60,223 bases of DNA from Candidatus Methanomethylicaceae archaeon (GCA_015660995.1 JACTUC010000011.1:1-60223); one strand, 5' to 3'; shown: positions 7,182 through 16,439, numbered from the stretch's first letter. A program made the numbers and translations. The notes: a model not told the origin generated them from the sequence alone.

Positions 7182-7421
7182 CATATAGTAACACATCCGA
7201 TACAACGGCTTTGTTACCTCTAAGGAGAATCATTAATGAACCATCCTCCCTCGATTGATATGCTGCTCTCCAGAGGCAACCTAATTGGTCTTTACGTTAT
7301 AAAATATAAAAATATTGTGGGAATGCAAAAAGCTGCTTTTAGCCAGTAGCATCTTCAAATCCACTGTGTCACACTGACCAGAGCAAAAACAATAATACCG
7401 ATTCTGCATAAACTCACCACC

Positions 7422-7973
7422 ATGAGCCTTTCTATCAACCTCCTCTCTTACGAGCATGGGATTCTGCGACAGGTGATCGACGTACTGAAGGAAGTTGGGG
7501 AGAAGCAGACTGTAGATAAGCATAGGCATTATGTTATGGAGATCGTACAGTTCCTCGACGTATACTTGGACCAATTCCACCACGCAAAAGAAGAGCAATT
7601 CCTCTTTCCTCCCGTTATAGGAGCCTCTGCATTATTGAGTGTTGAGATTCCTAAGCTTATCCGCGACCATCAGCATGCAAAAGATCTCTTGAATGTAATG
7701 AAAATAGAAATCAAAAGGAAGCCTGCAGAAGCATTTTGCAAAGCATCCCTTGAGCTTGTGGAGCATATGACCTCACACATTGACAAGGAGGAACTCTTGA
7801 TCTTCCCCAAGATAGAGGGATACCTAACGCCTGAAGTGAACAAGAGAATAAATAGGGAGTATTCGGACTTCAACAGGCACTTCGGACCTGACTTCTATAG
7901 AACCTCTGAACACTTCGCAAAAAAGATACAGAACGATATACTTGGACCTGGAGCCTTCAGAACTACAGGCTGA
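7422..7973 (+). CDS. Hemerythrin HHE domain protein
   Basis: The 183-residue four-helix protein has the hemerythrin di-iron ligand pattern: H12 (Y-E-H-G), H53/H54 with E57/E58 (H-H-A-K-E-E-Q-F-L-F-P), H83 (D-H-Q-H), then H115/H119 and E123 (H-x3-H-I-D-K-E-E-L-L-I-F-P). In this family the two irons bind O2, NO or H2O2, and stand-alone members often act in oxygen or nitrosative stress or iron handling. No membrane segment; probably cytosolic. No operon partner is evident. Confidence 0.85.
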   Translation: MSLSINLLSYEHGILRQVIDVLKEVGEKQTVDKHRHYVMEIVQFLDVYLDQFHHAKEEQFLFPPVIGASALLSVEIPKLIRDHQHAKDLLNVMKIEIKRKPAEAFCKASLELVEHMTSHIDKEELLIFPKIEGYLTPEVNKRINREYSDFNRHFGPDFYRTSEHFAKKIQNDILGPGAFRTTG

Positions 7974-8083
7974 GGTTTACAGGATCAAGCCTGCTGGCAT
8001 TTAGCATTTTCAAAGCCTCGATGGCTATCCGCTTACTTGCCTCATTACTGCACTGATGCTTCTTTCCGATTGGAGCGCCTTCC

Positions 8084-8713
8084 TCAAGACAAGCCCGAGC
8101 GATCAACCCTTCTGGCCAAGAACTTCAGAAGTCCCAACGAAGGCTTTCTGTTATTTTCTCTCAAAGCTTCAGGCATTATGTAAAGGTATATCTTGTGCCC
8201 ACCGAAGCACTCAACCTTAGCCGGCTTCCATCCGTCCACGCCAAAATCGTGGCTAACAATCCGTGTTCCGGGCTTTACCTCCTCCTCGAATTTTGATCTC
8301 AGTTTGTCGTTGCCAGTACCTGTCAAGTAAATGGCAATTACCGACGCCTCGGAGAGATCTGCGCTCAGAAGGTCTCCTTTGATAAGCTTCACCCTATCGA
8401 TGAGGTTTTTTGACTCGAACATGGCCAGGGCTTCCTTGATCAGATCCCCGCGTATTTCATAACCGACTGCCATCCTAGCTCCAAAGTCAGACAGCGCTGA
8501 AAGCAGGATACGGCCATCGCCACAACCGAGATCCATTACTATGTCTGATGGGCTGACTTTTGCCAGCTTGAGCATTCTATGGACTACTTCTGGAGGAGTC
8601 GCCACGAAGGGGAGGCAGCCCCAAAAAAAATCTTGTGGATTGCCTCCCGATGACAGGTTCAAAGAGCTGAATGGTAGGATCATCTGTGCCCGCATCCGAA
8701 GCTTATTTACCAT
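8084..8713 (-). CDS. KdmB/DOT1-like SAM-dependent methyltransferase
   Basis: From ATG 8713 the protein has 209 residues; an upstream in-frame extension to 8818 lacks family similarity and was left out. Key motifs are A-T-P-P-E-V-V-H-R-M-L, D-L-G-C-G-D-G-R-I (SAM binding), G-Y-E-I-R (acidic motif II), and a terminal H-D-F-G. This order matches small archaeal KdmB/aKMT-like methyltransferases with P-T-P-x-x-V-V near the N-terminus. Homologues modify protein lysines in Sulfolobus (aKMT4); the exact substrate here is inferred only. Note Y-L-T-G-T-G where the family usually has Y-L-x-P. Confidence 0.75.
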   Translation of the reverse strand: MVNKLRMRAQMILPFSSLNLSSGGNPQDFFWGCLPFVATPPEVVHRMLKLAKVSPSDIVMDLGCGDGRILLSALSDFGARMAVGYEIRGDLIKEALAMFESKNLIDRVKLIKGDLLSADLSEASVIAIYLTGTGNDKLRSKFEEEVKPGTRIVSHDFGVDGWKPAKVECFGGHKIYLYIMPEALRENNRKPSLGLLKFLARRVDRSGLS

Positions 8714-8918
8714 TATCGAATTATCATAATAAGGATTCTTGGCTTTTATGCAGCATCGCTTTGCACACTCTTGCGCAAATACTGCTTGATCTGGCCATGA
8801 TCTGTGCGCAAAACCCAAAAGTCAGCAATGAAGAGTCGCTAATACCGCTTCATAAGCCCTCCATCACCATAAGTCTTTTAAAGATCATCGACTCGATGAT
8901 ATAACAGAGGAATAAAAA

Positions 8919-9062
8919 TTGGTAAAATGTCCAAAGTGCGGAAAAGATGTAGCCAAGCCAACTAAGACATGGAAACTCGCCCCGAAGGGGAAAAAGGCAA
9001 TCAACATAGGCCTGTATAAGTGCCCAAGCTGTGGAGCTTTCTTCAGAGCTGCAATCAAGTAG
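8919..9062 (+). CDS. Small two-knuckle zinc-ribbon protein, 47 aa
   Basis: The frame starts at TTG 8919 after a GAGGAAT ribosome site (8907-8913) and stops at TAG 9060-9062. The product carries C-P-K-C-G-K and C-P-S-C-G-A-F-F about 30 residues apart, with a basic middle (KPTKTWKLAPKGKK). This is a compact zinc ribbon likely to bind nucleic acid. A TATA-like CTTTTAAAG at 8875-8883 predicts a short leader. A conserved archaeal small-protein family is likely, but it is not named here. Confidence 0.7.
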   Translation: MVKCPKCGKDVAKPTKTWKLAPKGKKAINIGLYKCPSCGAFFRAAIK

Positions 9063-9129
9063 ATAATTTTTTTCCTTTTTTTATTTTTTCTATATTCTCC
9101 GTATGTAATTTCTGTTTCCTGTTATCGCA

Positions 9130-10257
9130 CTATTTGCCAAAAAAATCAGCTACTTCCTTGAGCTTGTCGGGAACAGCGATGTGTTGAGGGCAGACCTTGA
9201 CGCAAGCCCCGCATTCTTTGCAGGATGATGCGTAGCCCTCCTTGCTCAAGAACATAGTGTAAACGCGCTTAGCACCATCTGCAGCGTCGAATACAAACGC
9301 ATTATTATATTGGTTGAAACATTCCGGGATATCTACACCGTTAGGGCATGGCATGCAATATCCGCATCTAGAGCAGTCGATCTTCATTCTTTTGCGGTAG
9401 AAAGACCTGACCTTGAAGAAAAGTTCGAGATCTTCTTTGGAAAGCGACTCAGGCAATCCCTCTTCTGCAGCCCCCAGATTTTCCTTCACCTGTTGCATGG
9501 CATTCATACCACTGAGTACAACTGTGATTTCAGGATGGTTCCAGACCCAGCGCAGTCCCCACTCCGCGGGTGTCCTGGTGGCATATGCCTTTGACCATAT
9601 CTCCATCAACCCAGGGAGATCTCTTGAGAGGAGGCCGCCACGCAAAGGCTCCATTGCGATGACCCCAAGTCCTCTTGAGGCAGCATAGTGAAGCCCCGCG
9701 GTTCCTGCTTGGAAACCCTCGTCCAAGAAGTTGTACTGGATCTGACAGAATGTCCAATCATAAGAGTCTACAATCCTCTTGAAAGTTTTGATGTCATCAT
9801 GGAATGAGAATCCTGCATGTTTGATCCTGCCGTCTCGGATCGTCTCATCGAGGAACTCACTGACGCCCAACTCCTCAAGCTTGCCCCAGAAGGTCTTGTT
9901 CAAGCCGTGCACCAGATAAAAATCAATATGATCCGTCTGAAGCCTCTCAAGCTGCTCGCCAAGGTACTTGTCCATGTCCTCTCTCGTGCTAATCAGCCAG
10001 CTCGGCAGCTTCGTTGCCAGATTAACCCTCTCGCGGTACCCATCCTTCAAGACTCTCCCGACAAATGGTTCGCTCTGACCACGGTGATACCCATATGCAG
10101 TATCGATGTAATTGACACCACAGTCAATTGCATAGCGAATAATCTTCTTTGCAAGAGTCTCATTGATGGTGCTATCATCATTTGTTGGAAGCCTCATGCA
10201 CCCAAACCCAAGTATAGAAAGCTCCCTCTTGCATCCTTTCATCTGTCGGTAGAGCAT
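9130..10257 (-). CDS. Aldo/keto reductase fused to a 2[4Fe-4S] ferredoxin-like domain
   Basis: From ATG 10257 the protein has 375 residues. The N-terminal TIM-barrel has aldo/keto reductase signatures: G-F-G-C-M-R-L-P, D-T-A-Y-G-Y (catalytic Tyr), A-T-K-L-P (catalytic Lys) and Y-L-V-H-G (His). The C-terminus carries two 4Fe-4S motifs: C-x2-C-x2-C-x3-C-P-like (CSRCGYCMPC) and C-x2-C-x2-C-x3-C-P (CKECGACVKVCP). Such fusions are common in anaerobes and are presumed to couple NAD(P)H oxidoreduction to ferredoxin-type electron transfer. Substrate unknown. The 33 residues that could be added upstream do not fit the family. Confidence 0.9.
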   Translation of the reverse strand: MLYRQMKGCKRELSILGFGCMRLPTNDDSTINETLAKKIIRYAIDCGVNYIDTAYGYHRGQSEPFVGRVLKDGYRERVNLATKLPSWLISTREDMDKYLGEQLERLQTDHIDFYLVHGLNKTFWGKLEELGVSEFLDETIRDGRIKHAGFSFHDDIKTFKRIVDSYDWTFCQIQYNFLDEGFQAGTAGLHYAASRGLGVIAMEPLRGGLLSRDLPGLMEIWSKAYATRTPAEWGLRWVWNHPEITVVLSGMNAMQQVKENLGAAEEGLPESLSKEDLELFFKVRSFYRKRMKIDCSRCGYCMPCPNGVDIPECFNQYNNAFVFDAADGAKRVYTMFLSKEGYASSCKECGACVKVCPQHIAVPDKLKEVADFFGK

Positions 10258-10382
10258 GACTCCCACCTTGCGCAAAGCTCCCTCACAGTTAACAGATCCT
10301 TCTATGGGAAATGCTAATTTATCACTGCCTGTATTCTTACTCGTTAAATGACGCAATATGCATTCTGGGGGCAGGGGAGCAG

Positions 10383-10937
10383 ATGAATGATTTAGGCTAT
10401 GTTCTAGGCGTCCTTTTGGGGGATGGAAATCTTAACCAATTTGGTTCACATTACACCATTAGACTTAAAACAACTGATGAATCATTTGCTCTTCATTTCA
10501 AGAGTTCCTTGGAAAACATTACTAAGAAGAGGGTTTTTTTCTACCACAAGGAAAGAAGGCGCATCTGGAATCAAGGAAGCAAAACATATGATTGGAATTA
10601 TAGGGAATTTACTGTTGACACTCATTGTAAGCCTTGGTATTTGATCCTTAAAGCGATGAAAGAAAAGGTTCTGAATGGGCTAATAATCAATGAAGATTTG
10701 GTGTTCATTAAGGCATTAATCAAAGGGTTTTACGATTCCGAAGGATGTTCTAACAGTAAGTCCATCAGACTTTGCAACAAAAATAGGGCATTATTGGAAC
10801 TAATGCAAGAATGCCTTAGACGACTTAACATTAATTGTTCCGGAATTTACCAACAGAGGACCGAACATGTCCTCTATATAGGTAGTAACTCCGAGAAAAT
10901 GAAGTTCCACAATATTGTGGGGTGTAAGGGGAAATGA
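10383..10937 (+). CDS. Free-standing LAGLIDADG homing endonuclease-like protein
   Basis: ATG 10383 follows an AGGGGAG ribosome site (10372-10378); the protein is 184 residues. It carries two LAGLIDADG-type motifs: L-G-Y-V-L-G-V-L-L-G-D-G-N near the N-terminus and F-I-K-A-L-I-K-G-F-Y-D-S-E-G at about residues 106-119, each with the acidic residue needed for cleavage. It is not inside an intein, rRNA or tRNA intron here, and its AT-rich codon use differs from its neighbours. It lies between the reductase and PepF genes and was probably acquired as a mobile gene; activity is untested. Confidence 0.75.
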   Translation: MNDLGYVLGVLLGDGNLNQFGSHYTIRLKTTDESFALHFKSSLENITKKRVFFYHKERRRIWNQGSKTYDWNYREFTVDTHCKPWYLILKAMKEKVLNGLIINEDLVFIKALIKGFYDSEGCSNSKSIRLCNKNRALLELMQECLRRLNINCSGIYQQRTEHVLYIGSNSEKMKFHNIVGCKGK

Positions 10938-10996
10938 GCGAAATCAGCCCCTATGTTACTATGGCTGAGAGATTGACATATTGAGACGGTGTTGCT

Positions 10997-12820
10997 ATGG
11001 AAAATGGGAACGGCTCACATGCAGAACGCGAGGAAATTCAGGAGGCTTATAAATGGAATCTGAAAGACCTATTCTCTTCCGATCAGGAATGGAAGAGTCG
11101 CAAAGACGAACTGTCCGACAGGCTCCTCTTATTGTCTGATTTCAAAGGCACGCTGAACCACTCTGCTTCGGAACTCAAAAGCTCTTTAGACTTCTACTTC
11201 GAGCTCAAGAAGGAGATTGCTCGCCTCTTTGCCTACGCGTCCATGTATTCCGACCAAGACACACGGCAGTCTGTACCCTTATCCATGAAACAAGAAATTT
11301 CCCAGTTGGAGACAAGGCTGAGCAGCCTTACGGCTTTCATAGAACCCGAGATTCTGCAGATCCCCGAAGGTACCATGCAAGCCTTCTGCGCAGATGAGCC
11401 TCCTTTGAGGCTCTATAACCACTACTTGGCCGATGTCTTCCGCAGAAGAGAGCACACGTTAAACGAAAAAGAGGAGAAGATAGTCGCGGAAGCTGGATTG
11501 ATGTCCGATACCCCTCAAGAAGTCAATTCAATTCTGACGAATGCTGATCTTCCTTACAAAACCATAATGCTCTCCGATGGCAAGCAAGTGAGAGTCGACC
11601 CGACCAACTACGTCTTTTACAGGGCGAGCCCAGGCCAGAATGACCGCATCAAGGTATTCGAATCCTTCTTTTCCTCTTTGAAAAGCTTCGAGCGGACTCT
11701 TGGCACCCAGCTTTATGGTCAGATAAAGAGGGATACATTCTATAAAAACGTGCGGAACTATGATAGCTGCTTGGAAAGTGCTTTACACAGGGACAACATT
11801 CCCATAGGGGTATATCATAATCTGATAAAGAACATAAACGACAACCTCCCTAACCTTCACCGATACTTGGTACTTAGAAAGAAGATGCTCGAGCTCGATG
11901 AACTGCATTATTATGATTCTTACCCGTCAATGGTAAAAGAGATCGACCTCAGATATGACTACTCCGAAGCAAAAGAAGTAATCCAGAAGTCCCTTTCCTG
12001 CTTGGGGAAGACTTACAGCGACACTCTGGAAAAAGCATTTTCCCAGCGCTGGATTGACCTATACCCCAATTCAGGCAAACGCTCAGGAGCTTATTCCGAG
12101 GGGGACACATATGATGTGCATCCATACATCCTCACCAACTTCAAAGGCAGATTCGACGATGTGGAAACGCTTGCGCATGAGCTAGGGCACGCTGCCCACA
12201 GCTACTTCTCGAACAAGACCCAGCCCTTCGTCAATTCCCGATATCCGATCTTCCTTGCTGAGGTTGCTTCAACGGTCAACGAGGCATTATTGGTGGACTA
12301 CGAGTTGAACCGCGTCACGAACGAGGCACAGAGGCTCTCCCTTCTAGGGAACTACCTGGAAGGATTTCGCACGACGCTCTTTCGGCAAGCGCAGTTCGCA
12401 GAATTCGAGCTGCAAATCCATCTGGAGGTTGAAAAGGGAGAATCTTTGACTGGAGACAAATTTACGGAGCTTTATCAAAATATATTGAAAAAACACTTTG
12501 GGCACGCGGAAGGCATATGCACCATAGATGATCTCTACGGGATCGAATGGGCTTACATACCTCACTTCTACTACAATTTCTATGTCTTCCAATATAGCAC
12601 CTCCTTCACCGCAGCTCAGGCTATCGCTTCCAGGATTCTGAAGGGGGACGAAAATGTGGTGGCTGCCTATATTGATTTTCTGAAGAGCGGCGGTTCTGAT
12701 TATGGGATACCGACATTAAAGAAGCTTGGAATCGACATGCTCAGTAGCATCCCATTCGAACTGACAATGCAGAGGATGAATCACGTAATGGACAGCATCG
12801 AAAAACTGGCTTCAGTCTGA
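10997..12820 (+). CDS. pepF: Oligoendopeptidase F
   Basis: The 607-residue protein matches M3 family PepF in length and motifs. The zinc motif is H394-E395-x2-H398 (A-H-E-L-G-H-A-A-H-S-Y), followed by P-F-V-N-S-R and the downstream E-V-A-S-T-V-N-E that supplies the third ligand Glu. The N-terminal helical lobe begins Y-K-W-N-L-K-D-L-F, as in PepF. The enzyme degrades short peptides released by the proteasome or taken up from the medium, in the cytosol. It stands alone between the LAGLIDADG gene and an ABC exporter. No secretion signal is seen. Confidence 0.95.
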   Translation: MENGNGSHAEREEIQEAYKWNLKDLFSSDQEWKSRKDELSDRLLLLSDFKGTLNHSASELKSSLDFYFELKKEIARLFAYASMYSDQDTRQSVPLSMKQEISQLETRLSSLTAFIEPEILQIPEGTMQAFCADEPPLRLYNHYLADVFRRREHTLNEKEEKIVAEAGLMSDTPQEVNSILTNADLPYKTIMLSDGKQVRVDPTNYVFYRASPGQNDRIKVFESFFSSLKSFERTLGTQLYGQIKRDTFYKNVRNYDSCLESALHRDNIPIGVYHNLIKNINDNLPNLHRYLVLRKKMLELDELHYYDSYPSMVKEIDLRYDYSEAKEVIQKSLSCLGKTYSDTLEKAFSQRWIDLYPNSGKRSGAYSEGDTYDVHPYILTNFKGRFDDVETLAHELGHAAHSYFSNKTQPFVNSRYPIFLAEVASTVNEALLVDYELNRVTNEAQRLSLLGNYLEGFRTTLFRQAQFAEFELQIHLEVEKGESLTGDKFTELYQNILKKHFGHAEGICTIDDLYGIEWAYIPHFYYNFYVFQYSTSFTAAQAIASRILKGDENVVAAYIDFLKSGGSDYGIPTLKKLGIDMLSSIPFELTMQRMNHVMDSIEKLASV

Positions 12821-12938
12821 TAATCTGAAACAATAATTGCATATGATAAGAGCTATAAGCGTGAATTTCTTAATGCTGAAAAAGCATGTGGATCCCTGTC
12901 AAAACATCAGCCCGGATTATGATGCAGGTTGAACAATC

Positions 12939-13931
12939 ATGTACGCCATTAAGGTTGACGATCTGACAAAAAACTTCAACGGGAATGCTGCAGTGGATCA
13001 TATCTCGTTCACCGTTGATACAGGTGAGCTTTTCGGGCTGTTGGGTCCGAACGGTGCTGGCAAGACGACCACAATTAATATGCTCACCACCCTCCTCCAA
13101 CCAACGTCGGGCTACGCAGAGGTTGCGGGGCACGACGTCGTGCAGGAGAGGGATGCCGTTAGGAACAGCATCGGTATTGTCTTCCAGGAGACCGCGCTTG
13201 ATAACAGGCTGACTGGTAAGGAGAACCTAGAGTTCCATTCGGTGATGTATGGAATGAGCAAGCGGGACAGGATTGACCAGATAAATCAAGTTCTTGACCT
13301 CGTTGAGCTCAGAGACAAAGCCGATACGCTCGTGATTAAGTACTCGGGTGGAATGAAGCGCCGGCTGGAGATTGCCAGGGGGTTAATCCACCATCCCAAG
13401 GTTCTTTTCTTGGACGAACCCTCTCTGGGGCTTGATACCCAGACGCGCCGGCATATCTGGGATTATATCAAGAAGCTTAACAAGGAGGATGTCACCATCA
13501 TCATGACGACCCACTATATGGAGGAGGCGGATTACCTCTGCGACAGGGTCGCCATTATGGATCACGGGAAGATCGTCGCCATGGACGCCCCAAGCAATCT
13601 TAAGGACTCGCTTGGCGGAGATATTATTTCCTTGGAGATCAAGGACCAGGGGAGCGACGACTTAATTGCCGACCTGAAGGGCAATCAGTGGTTTAAGGGG
13701 TTCGACAGGCATGATGGAACACTAGATCTCAAGGTATCTAATGCAGACAAGCATGTCCCCGAGATATTCCTGGCCGCTGAAAAGAGGGGGCTCTCAATAG
13801 ACTCTGTAAACCTTCGGAAACCCAGCCTTGAAGATGTCTTCCTCGGCTTCACTGGCAAGACCTTGAGGGAGAGGGAGGCGACGCAAGCTGACCGGAGGAG
13901 GGAGAGATCGATACAGAGGGCGCGCCAATGA
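12939..13931 (+). CDS. ABC exporter ATPase, DrrA-like
   Basis: The 330-residue ATPase has Walker A G-P-N-G-A-G-K-T-T, Q-loop V-F-Q-E, signature Y-S-G-G-M-K-R-R-L-E, Walker B V-L-F-L-D-E-P and the switch His in T-T-H-Y-M. The Y-S-G-G-M-K-R-R-L and DrrA-type C-terminal domain place it with drug/lipid ABC-2 exporters. ATG 12939 overlaps no upstream gene; AGGTTGA lies at 12922-12928. It overlaps the permease gene by 4 bases (ATGA), so the two form one exporter operon. A second DrrAB pair is at 41122-43163. Confidence 0.92.
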   Translation: MYAIKVDDLTKNFNGNAAVDHISFTVDTGELFGLLGPNGAGKTTTINMLTTLLQPTSGYAEVAGHDVVQERDAVRNSIGIVFQETALDNRLTGKENLEFHSVMYGMSKRDRIDQINQVLDLVELRDKADTLVIKYSGGMKRRLEIARGLIHHPKVLFLDEPSLGLDTQTRRHIWDYIKKLNKEDVTIIMTTHYMEEADYLCDRVAIMDHGKIVAMDAPSNLKDSLGGDIISLEIKDQGSDDLIADLKGNQWFKGFDRHDGTLDLKVSNADKHVPEIFLAAEKRGLSIDSVNLRKPSLEDVFLGFTGKTLREREATQADRRRERSIQRARQ

Positions 13932-14698
13932 GAATCCTAAATCTGAAAGCCATTTACATCCTATGGCTCAGGGAGATGAAGATTTTCACAAGGGCTAAGT
14001 CGAGGATCTTGGCGAACATATTAACCCCATTGATCATCCTCGGCGCCCTTGGCTTTGGTCTGAGAGGCGCAACGATACCCGGCATACCTGCGAGTATTGG
14101 CTATCTGCAATTCCTGATTCCTGGCATGGTGGGAACAACGATGATCTTCTCCTCGACCTTTGCAGGAATGTCCGTCCTCTGGGACAGGCAGTTCGGCTTC
14201 CTGAAGGAGATTATGGTGACCCCCGTGAGTAGGGTATCAATTGTCCTCGGTAGGATGATGGGAGGAACTACTACATCCGTAATCCAGGGTATCACGATTC
14301 TGCTAATTTCCATAATTGTGGGCTTCAGAGTTCTCAGCGTCGTATCTGTGCTTGAATCTATAGTCCTCATGATCATGATGTCAGCCGCGTTTATCGGTCT
14401 TGGCTTGGCCATAGCATCTAGGCTTAGGGACATGCAGGGTTTTGGTATGATAATGAATATCATTATGTTGCCTGTGCTTTTCCTGTCCGGCGCATACTAT
14501 CCACTCACTAATATGCCTTCTTTCATAATCTACGCAAGCTACCTGAACCCGCTGACCTATGGTGTTGACGGCATGAGGGGCGTCCTGATCGGATTATCCG
14601 CCCTCCCAGTGACTTTGGACTTCGGCGTACTGCTTGCCTTCTGCATATTTATGGTCTTACTTGGCACCTTTCTCTTCGAAAAGAGCGAAGCTGTTTGA
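13928..14698 (+). CDS. ABC-2 type permease, DrrB-like
   Basis: The 256-residue protein has six transmembrane segments and the ABC-2 features of DrrB: V-L-W-D-R-Q-F-G-F-L-K-E-I-M-V-T-P and the closing S-Y-L-N-P-L-T-Y-G-V-D-G-M-R motif near residues 198-218. It pairs with the ATPase that overlaps its start. Substrate unknown: drugs, lipids or glycans are typical. The stop at 14698 is followed by an intergenic hairpin at 14799-14813 before the convergent helicase. Confidence 0.92.
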   Translation: MRILNLKAIYILWLREMKIFTRAKSRILANILTPLIILGALGFGLRGATIPGIPASIGYLQFLIPGMVGTTMIFSSTFAGMSVLWDRQFGFLKEIMVTPVSRVSIVLGRMMGGTTTSVIQGITILLISIIVGFRVLSVVSVLESIVLMIMMSAAFIGLGLAIASRLRDMQGFGMIMNIIMLPVLFLSGAYYPLTNMPSFIIYASYLNPLTYGVDGMRGVLIGLSALPVTLDFGVLLAFCIFMVLLGTFLFEKSEAV

Positions 14699-14798
14699 CC
14701 CAAATATGGTCTGTTAGCCTAAGATAACTCTTACTTAAATTCAAGAAGTTGGGTGACCCTCTAGTCCGTAACGATCTAAAATTCAGAAAAAAGGAAAA

Positions 14799-14813
14799 GT
14801 GGGACGATCCCAC
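14799..14813. terminator. Perfect hairpin between convergent genes
   Basis: GTGGGA (14799-14804) and TCCCAC (14808-14813) form a perfect 6-bp stem with loop CGA, lying between the DrrB stop (14698) and the helicase stop (14870). The position suggests a transcript end or processing signal for either strand. Archaeal terminators are usually T-runs rather than hairpins, so the call is tentative. Confidence 0.35.
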
Positions 14814-14869
14814 ACGCCTCATTCAGATTATCTGACTCAACAAACCGGCGTTCTGCATGAGTTTACGCT

Positions 14870-16240
14870 TCAGTTATACCGCTTACCGTAGGAGGATGAA
14901 CCATACTGGTTTCTCCTCGGGGAGTATCCGCGGCTAAGTAGCGCTGGGTCGTTGCTCCTGCTCTCGGATCCCTGACGATCCCCTCTACCAGAATGGTCTC
15001 CATAATAGCCGCGATCCCGACGCCCATATGAGTTCGAGCCGTTTCCTTCCGATCGCCTTCCGTAGCCGCTACCTCTGAATTGACGCCCACCATTCCCTCC
15101 ATCTCTGTAATTGTTCCTCTTGAATGGCAGTACCTCGACATTAGTCGCCTCAATCTCTTGGAGGTTGAAATCGAAGGTGTTCACGACACGGGACAGCAAA
15201 TCGAAGTCCTCCCTGCTGAGGAGTACGATCGCCTTCCCCCTCTTGCCCGCCCTCGCGGTCCTTCCGATCCTGTTAACATAATCCTCCGGGTCCCTCGGAA
15301 CGCTGTAGTTGAAGATGTGCGTTATGTCCTTGAAGTCCAGCCCCCTTGCCGCGACATCCGTCGCAACGAGGACATCAATGCCGCCGTTGTGGAACCTCTC
15401 GATGACATGCTCCCTCCTGTTCTGGGCGAGGCCACCGTGGATCGCCTCTGCGTTTATTCCGTTATTCCTGAGGTTCTGGGTGACCAGATCGACGTCCCTC
15501 CTGGAATTACAAAATATCAACCCGAGTTCTGGGTCCTCCTTGCGAAGGAGGTGAACAAGCAGCGAGAATTTCATGTTATGATCGCACTCGCAGTAGTACT
15601 GCTTAAGATCCTCCTCCTTGACCTGTGTGGCAGTTTTCACCTTCTTGGCGTCCTTGGTAATCCTGTCCCGGACGCTCGCTAGGGCACTCGACATTGTCGC
15701 ACTGAACATTAGGGTCTGTCTGTCCTCCGGGATGTCGCGCTCGATCGTCTGGATGTCGTCGATGAAGCCCATATCGATCATCTTGTCTGCCTCGTCAAGC
15801 ACGAACGTCCTGACATTCCTCACGTCGAGGGTGCCGCGCCTCATGTGGTCCATGACTCTCCCGGGAGTCCCAACGACTATTTCAGCGCTTCTTATCCCGC
15901 TCACCTGTGGCCCCATCGGTGCGCCTCCATAGACACACTGAATGCGGAGCCCTTTCCTGCGGGAAAACTTCACAAGTTCGCTGGTTATCTGCAACGCCAG
16001 TTCCCTTGTAGGTACAAGTATGAGCGCCTGGGTCTTAACCCCACGCTGCACCTTCTCCACAAGCGGAATCCCAAAAGCCCCTGTTTTTCCGGAGCCTGTT
16101 TCAGACTGACCGATGACGTCGTGACCTTCCTTTATCAACGGTATCGTCTCGCACTGGATCCTGGTAGGCTCCTTAAAGCCTATCTCATCCAGCGACTGTA
16201 GTATACTATCTTCTATATTCAGATCTTCGAAATTCGTAAT
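14870..16240 (-). CDS. DEAD-box RNA helicase with RGG-like tail; apparent ATT start
   Basis: The DEAD motifs are complete: Q-motif-like F-K-E-P-T-R-I-Q, G-S-G-K-T, P-T-R-E-L-A-L-Q, V-L-D-E-A-D-K, F-S-A-T-M, A-T-D-V-A-A-R-G-L-D and R-I-G-R-T-A-R. The last 90 residues are Gly/Arg/Tyr/Ser-rich, as in RNA-binding RGG tails. The Q-motif region lies upstream of the first ATG (16138): the frame reads back through NFEDLNIEDSILQ to ATT 16240-16238, then hits TAA. A GAGGT element (16250-16246) sits 5 bases before this ATT, so the protein most likely starts at ATT, giving 456 residues. Role: RNA unwinding in decay or ribosome assembly. Confidence 0.88.
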   Translation of the reverse strand: MTNFEDLNIEDSILQSLDEIGFKEPTRIQCETIPLIKEGHDVIGQSETGSGKTGAFGIPLVEKVQRGVKTQALILVPTRELALQITSELVKFSRRKGLRIQCVYGGAPMGPQVSGIRSAEIVVGTPGRVMDHMRRGTLDVRNVRTFVLDEADKMIDMGFIDDIQTIERDIPEDRQTLMFSATMSSALASVRDRITKDAKKVKTATQVKEEDLKQYYCECDHNMKFSLLVHLLRKEDPELGLIFCNSRRDVDLVTQNLRNNGINAEAIHGGLAQNRREHVIERFHNGGIDVLVATDVAARGLDFKDITHIFNYSVPRDPEDYVNRIGRTARAGKRGKAIVLLSREDFDLLSRVVNTFDFNLQEIEATNVEVLPFKRNNYRDGGNGGRQFRGSGYGRRSEGNGSNSYGRRDRGYYGDHSGRGDRQGSESRSNDPALLSRGYSPRRNQYGSSSYGKRYN

Positions 16241-16439
16241 CCATTACCTCATTTTTTTGATTGTTGCTGTGTAAAGCCACAAAAGCAATAGAATTAGCAT
16301 GATTGGCTAACGCTATTTGTCAAGGCCTTCGTACTTTAGACCCGTTCAAGTCGGAGTCATTGTATTTAAACTTATGCCCATCCGTTGACTAGGACTTATT
16401 CCTAGACCGAGACACCGATGATCTTCTCTCAACCAATCA

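Noticed and set aside
7281-7598. Minus-strand ORF over the hemerythrin promoter and start
   Set aside because: It is antisense to a well-supported hemerythrin gene and shows no motif or ribosome site.
8714-8818. N-terminal extension of the KdmB-like methyltransferase
   Set aside because: The 35 residues are Cys/basic-rich without family similarity; the ATG at 8713 fits better.
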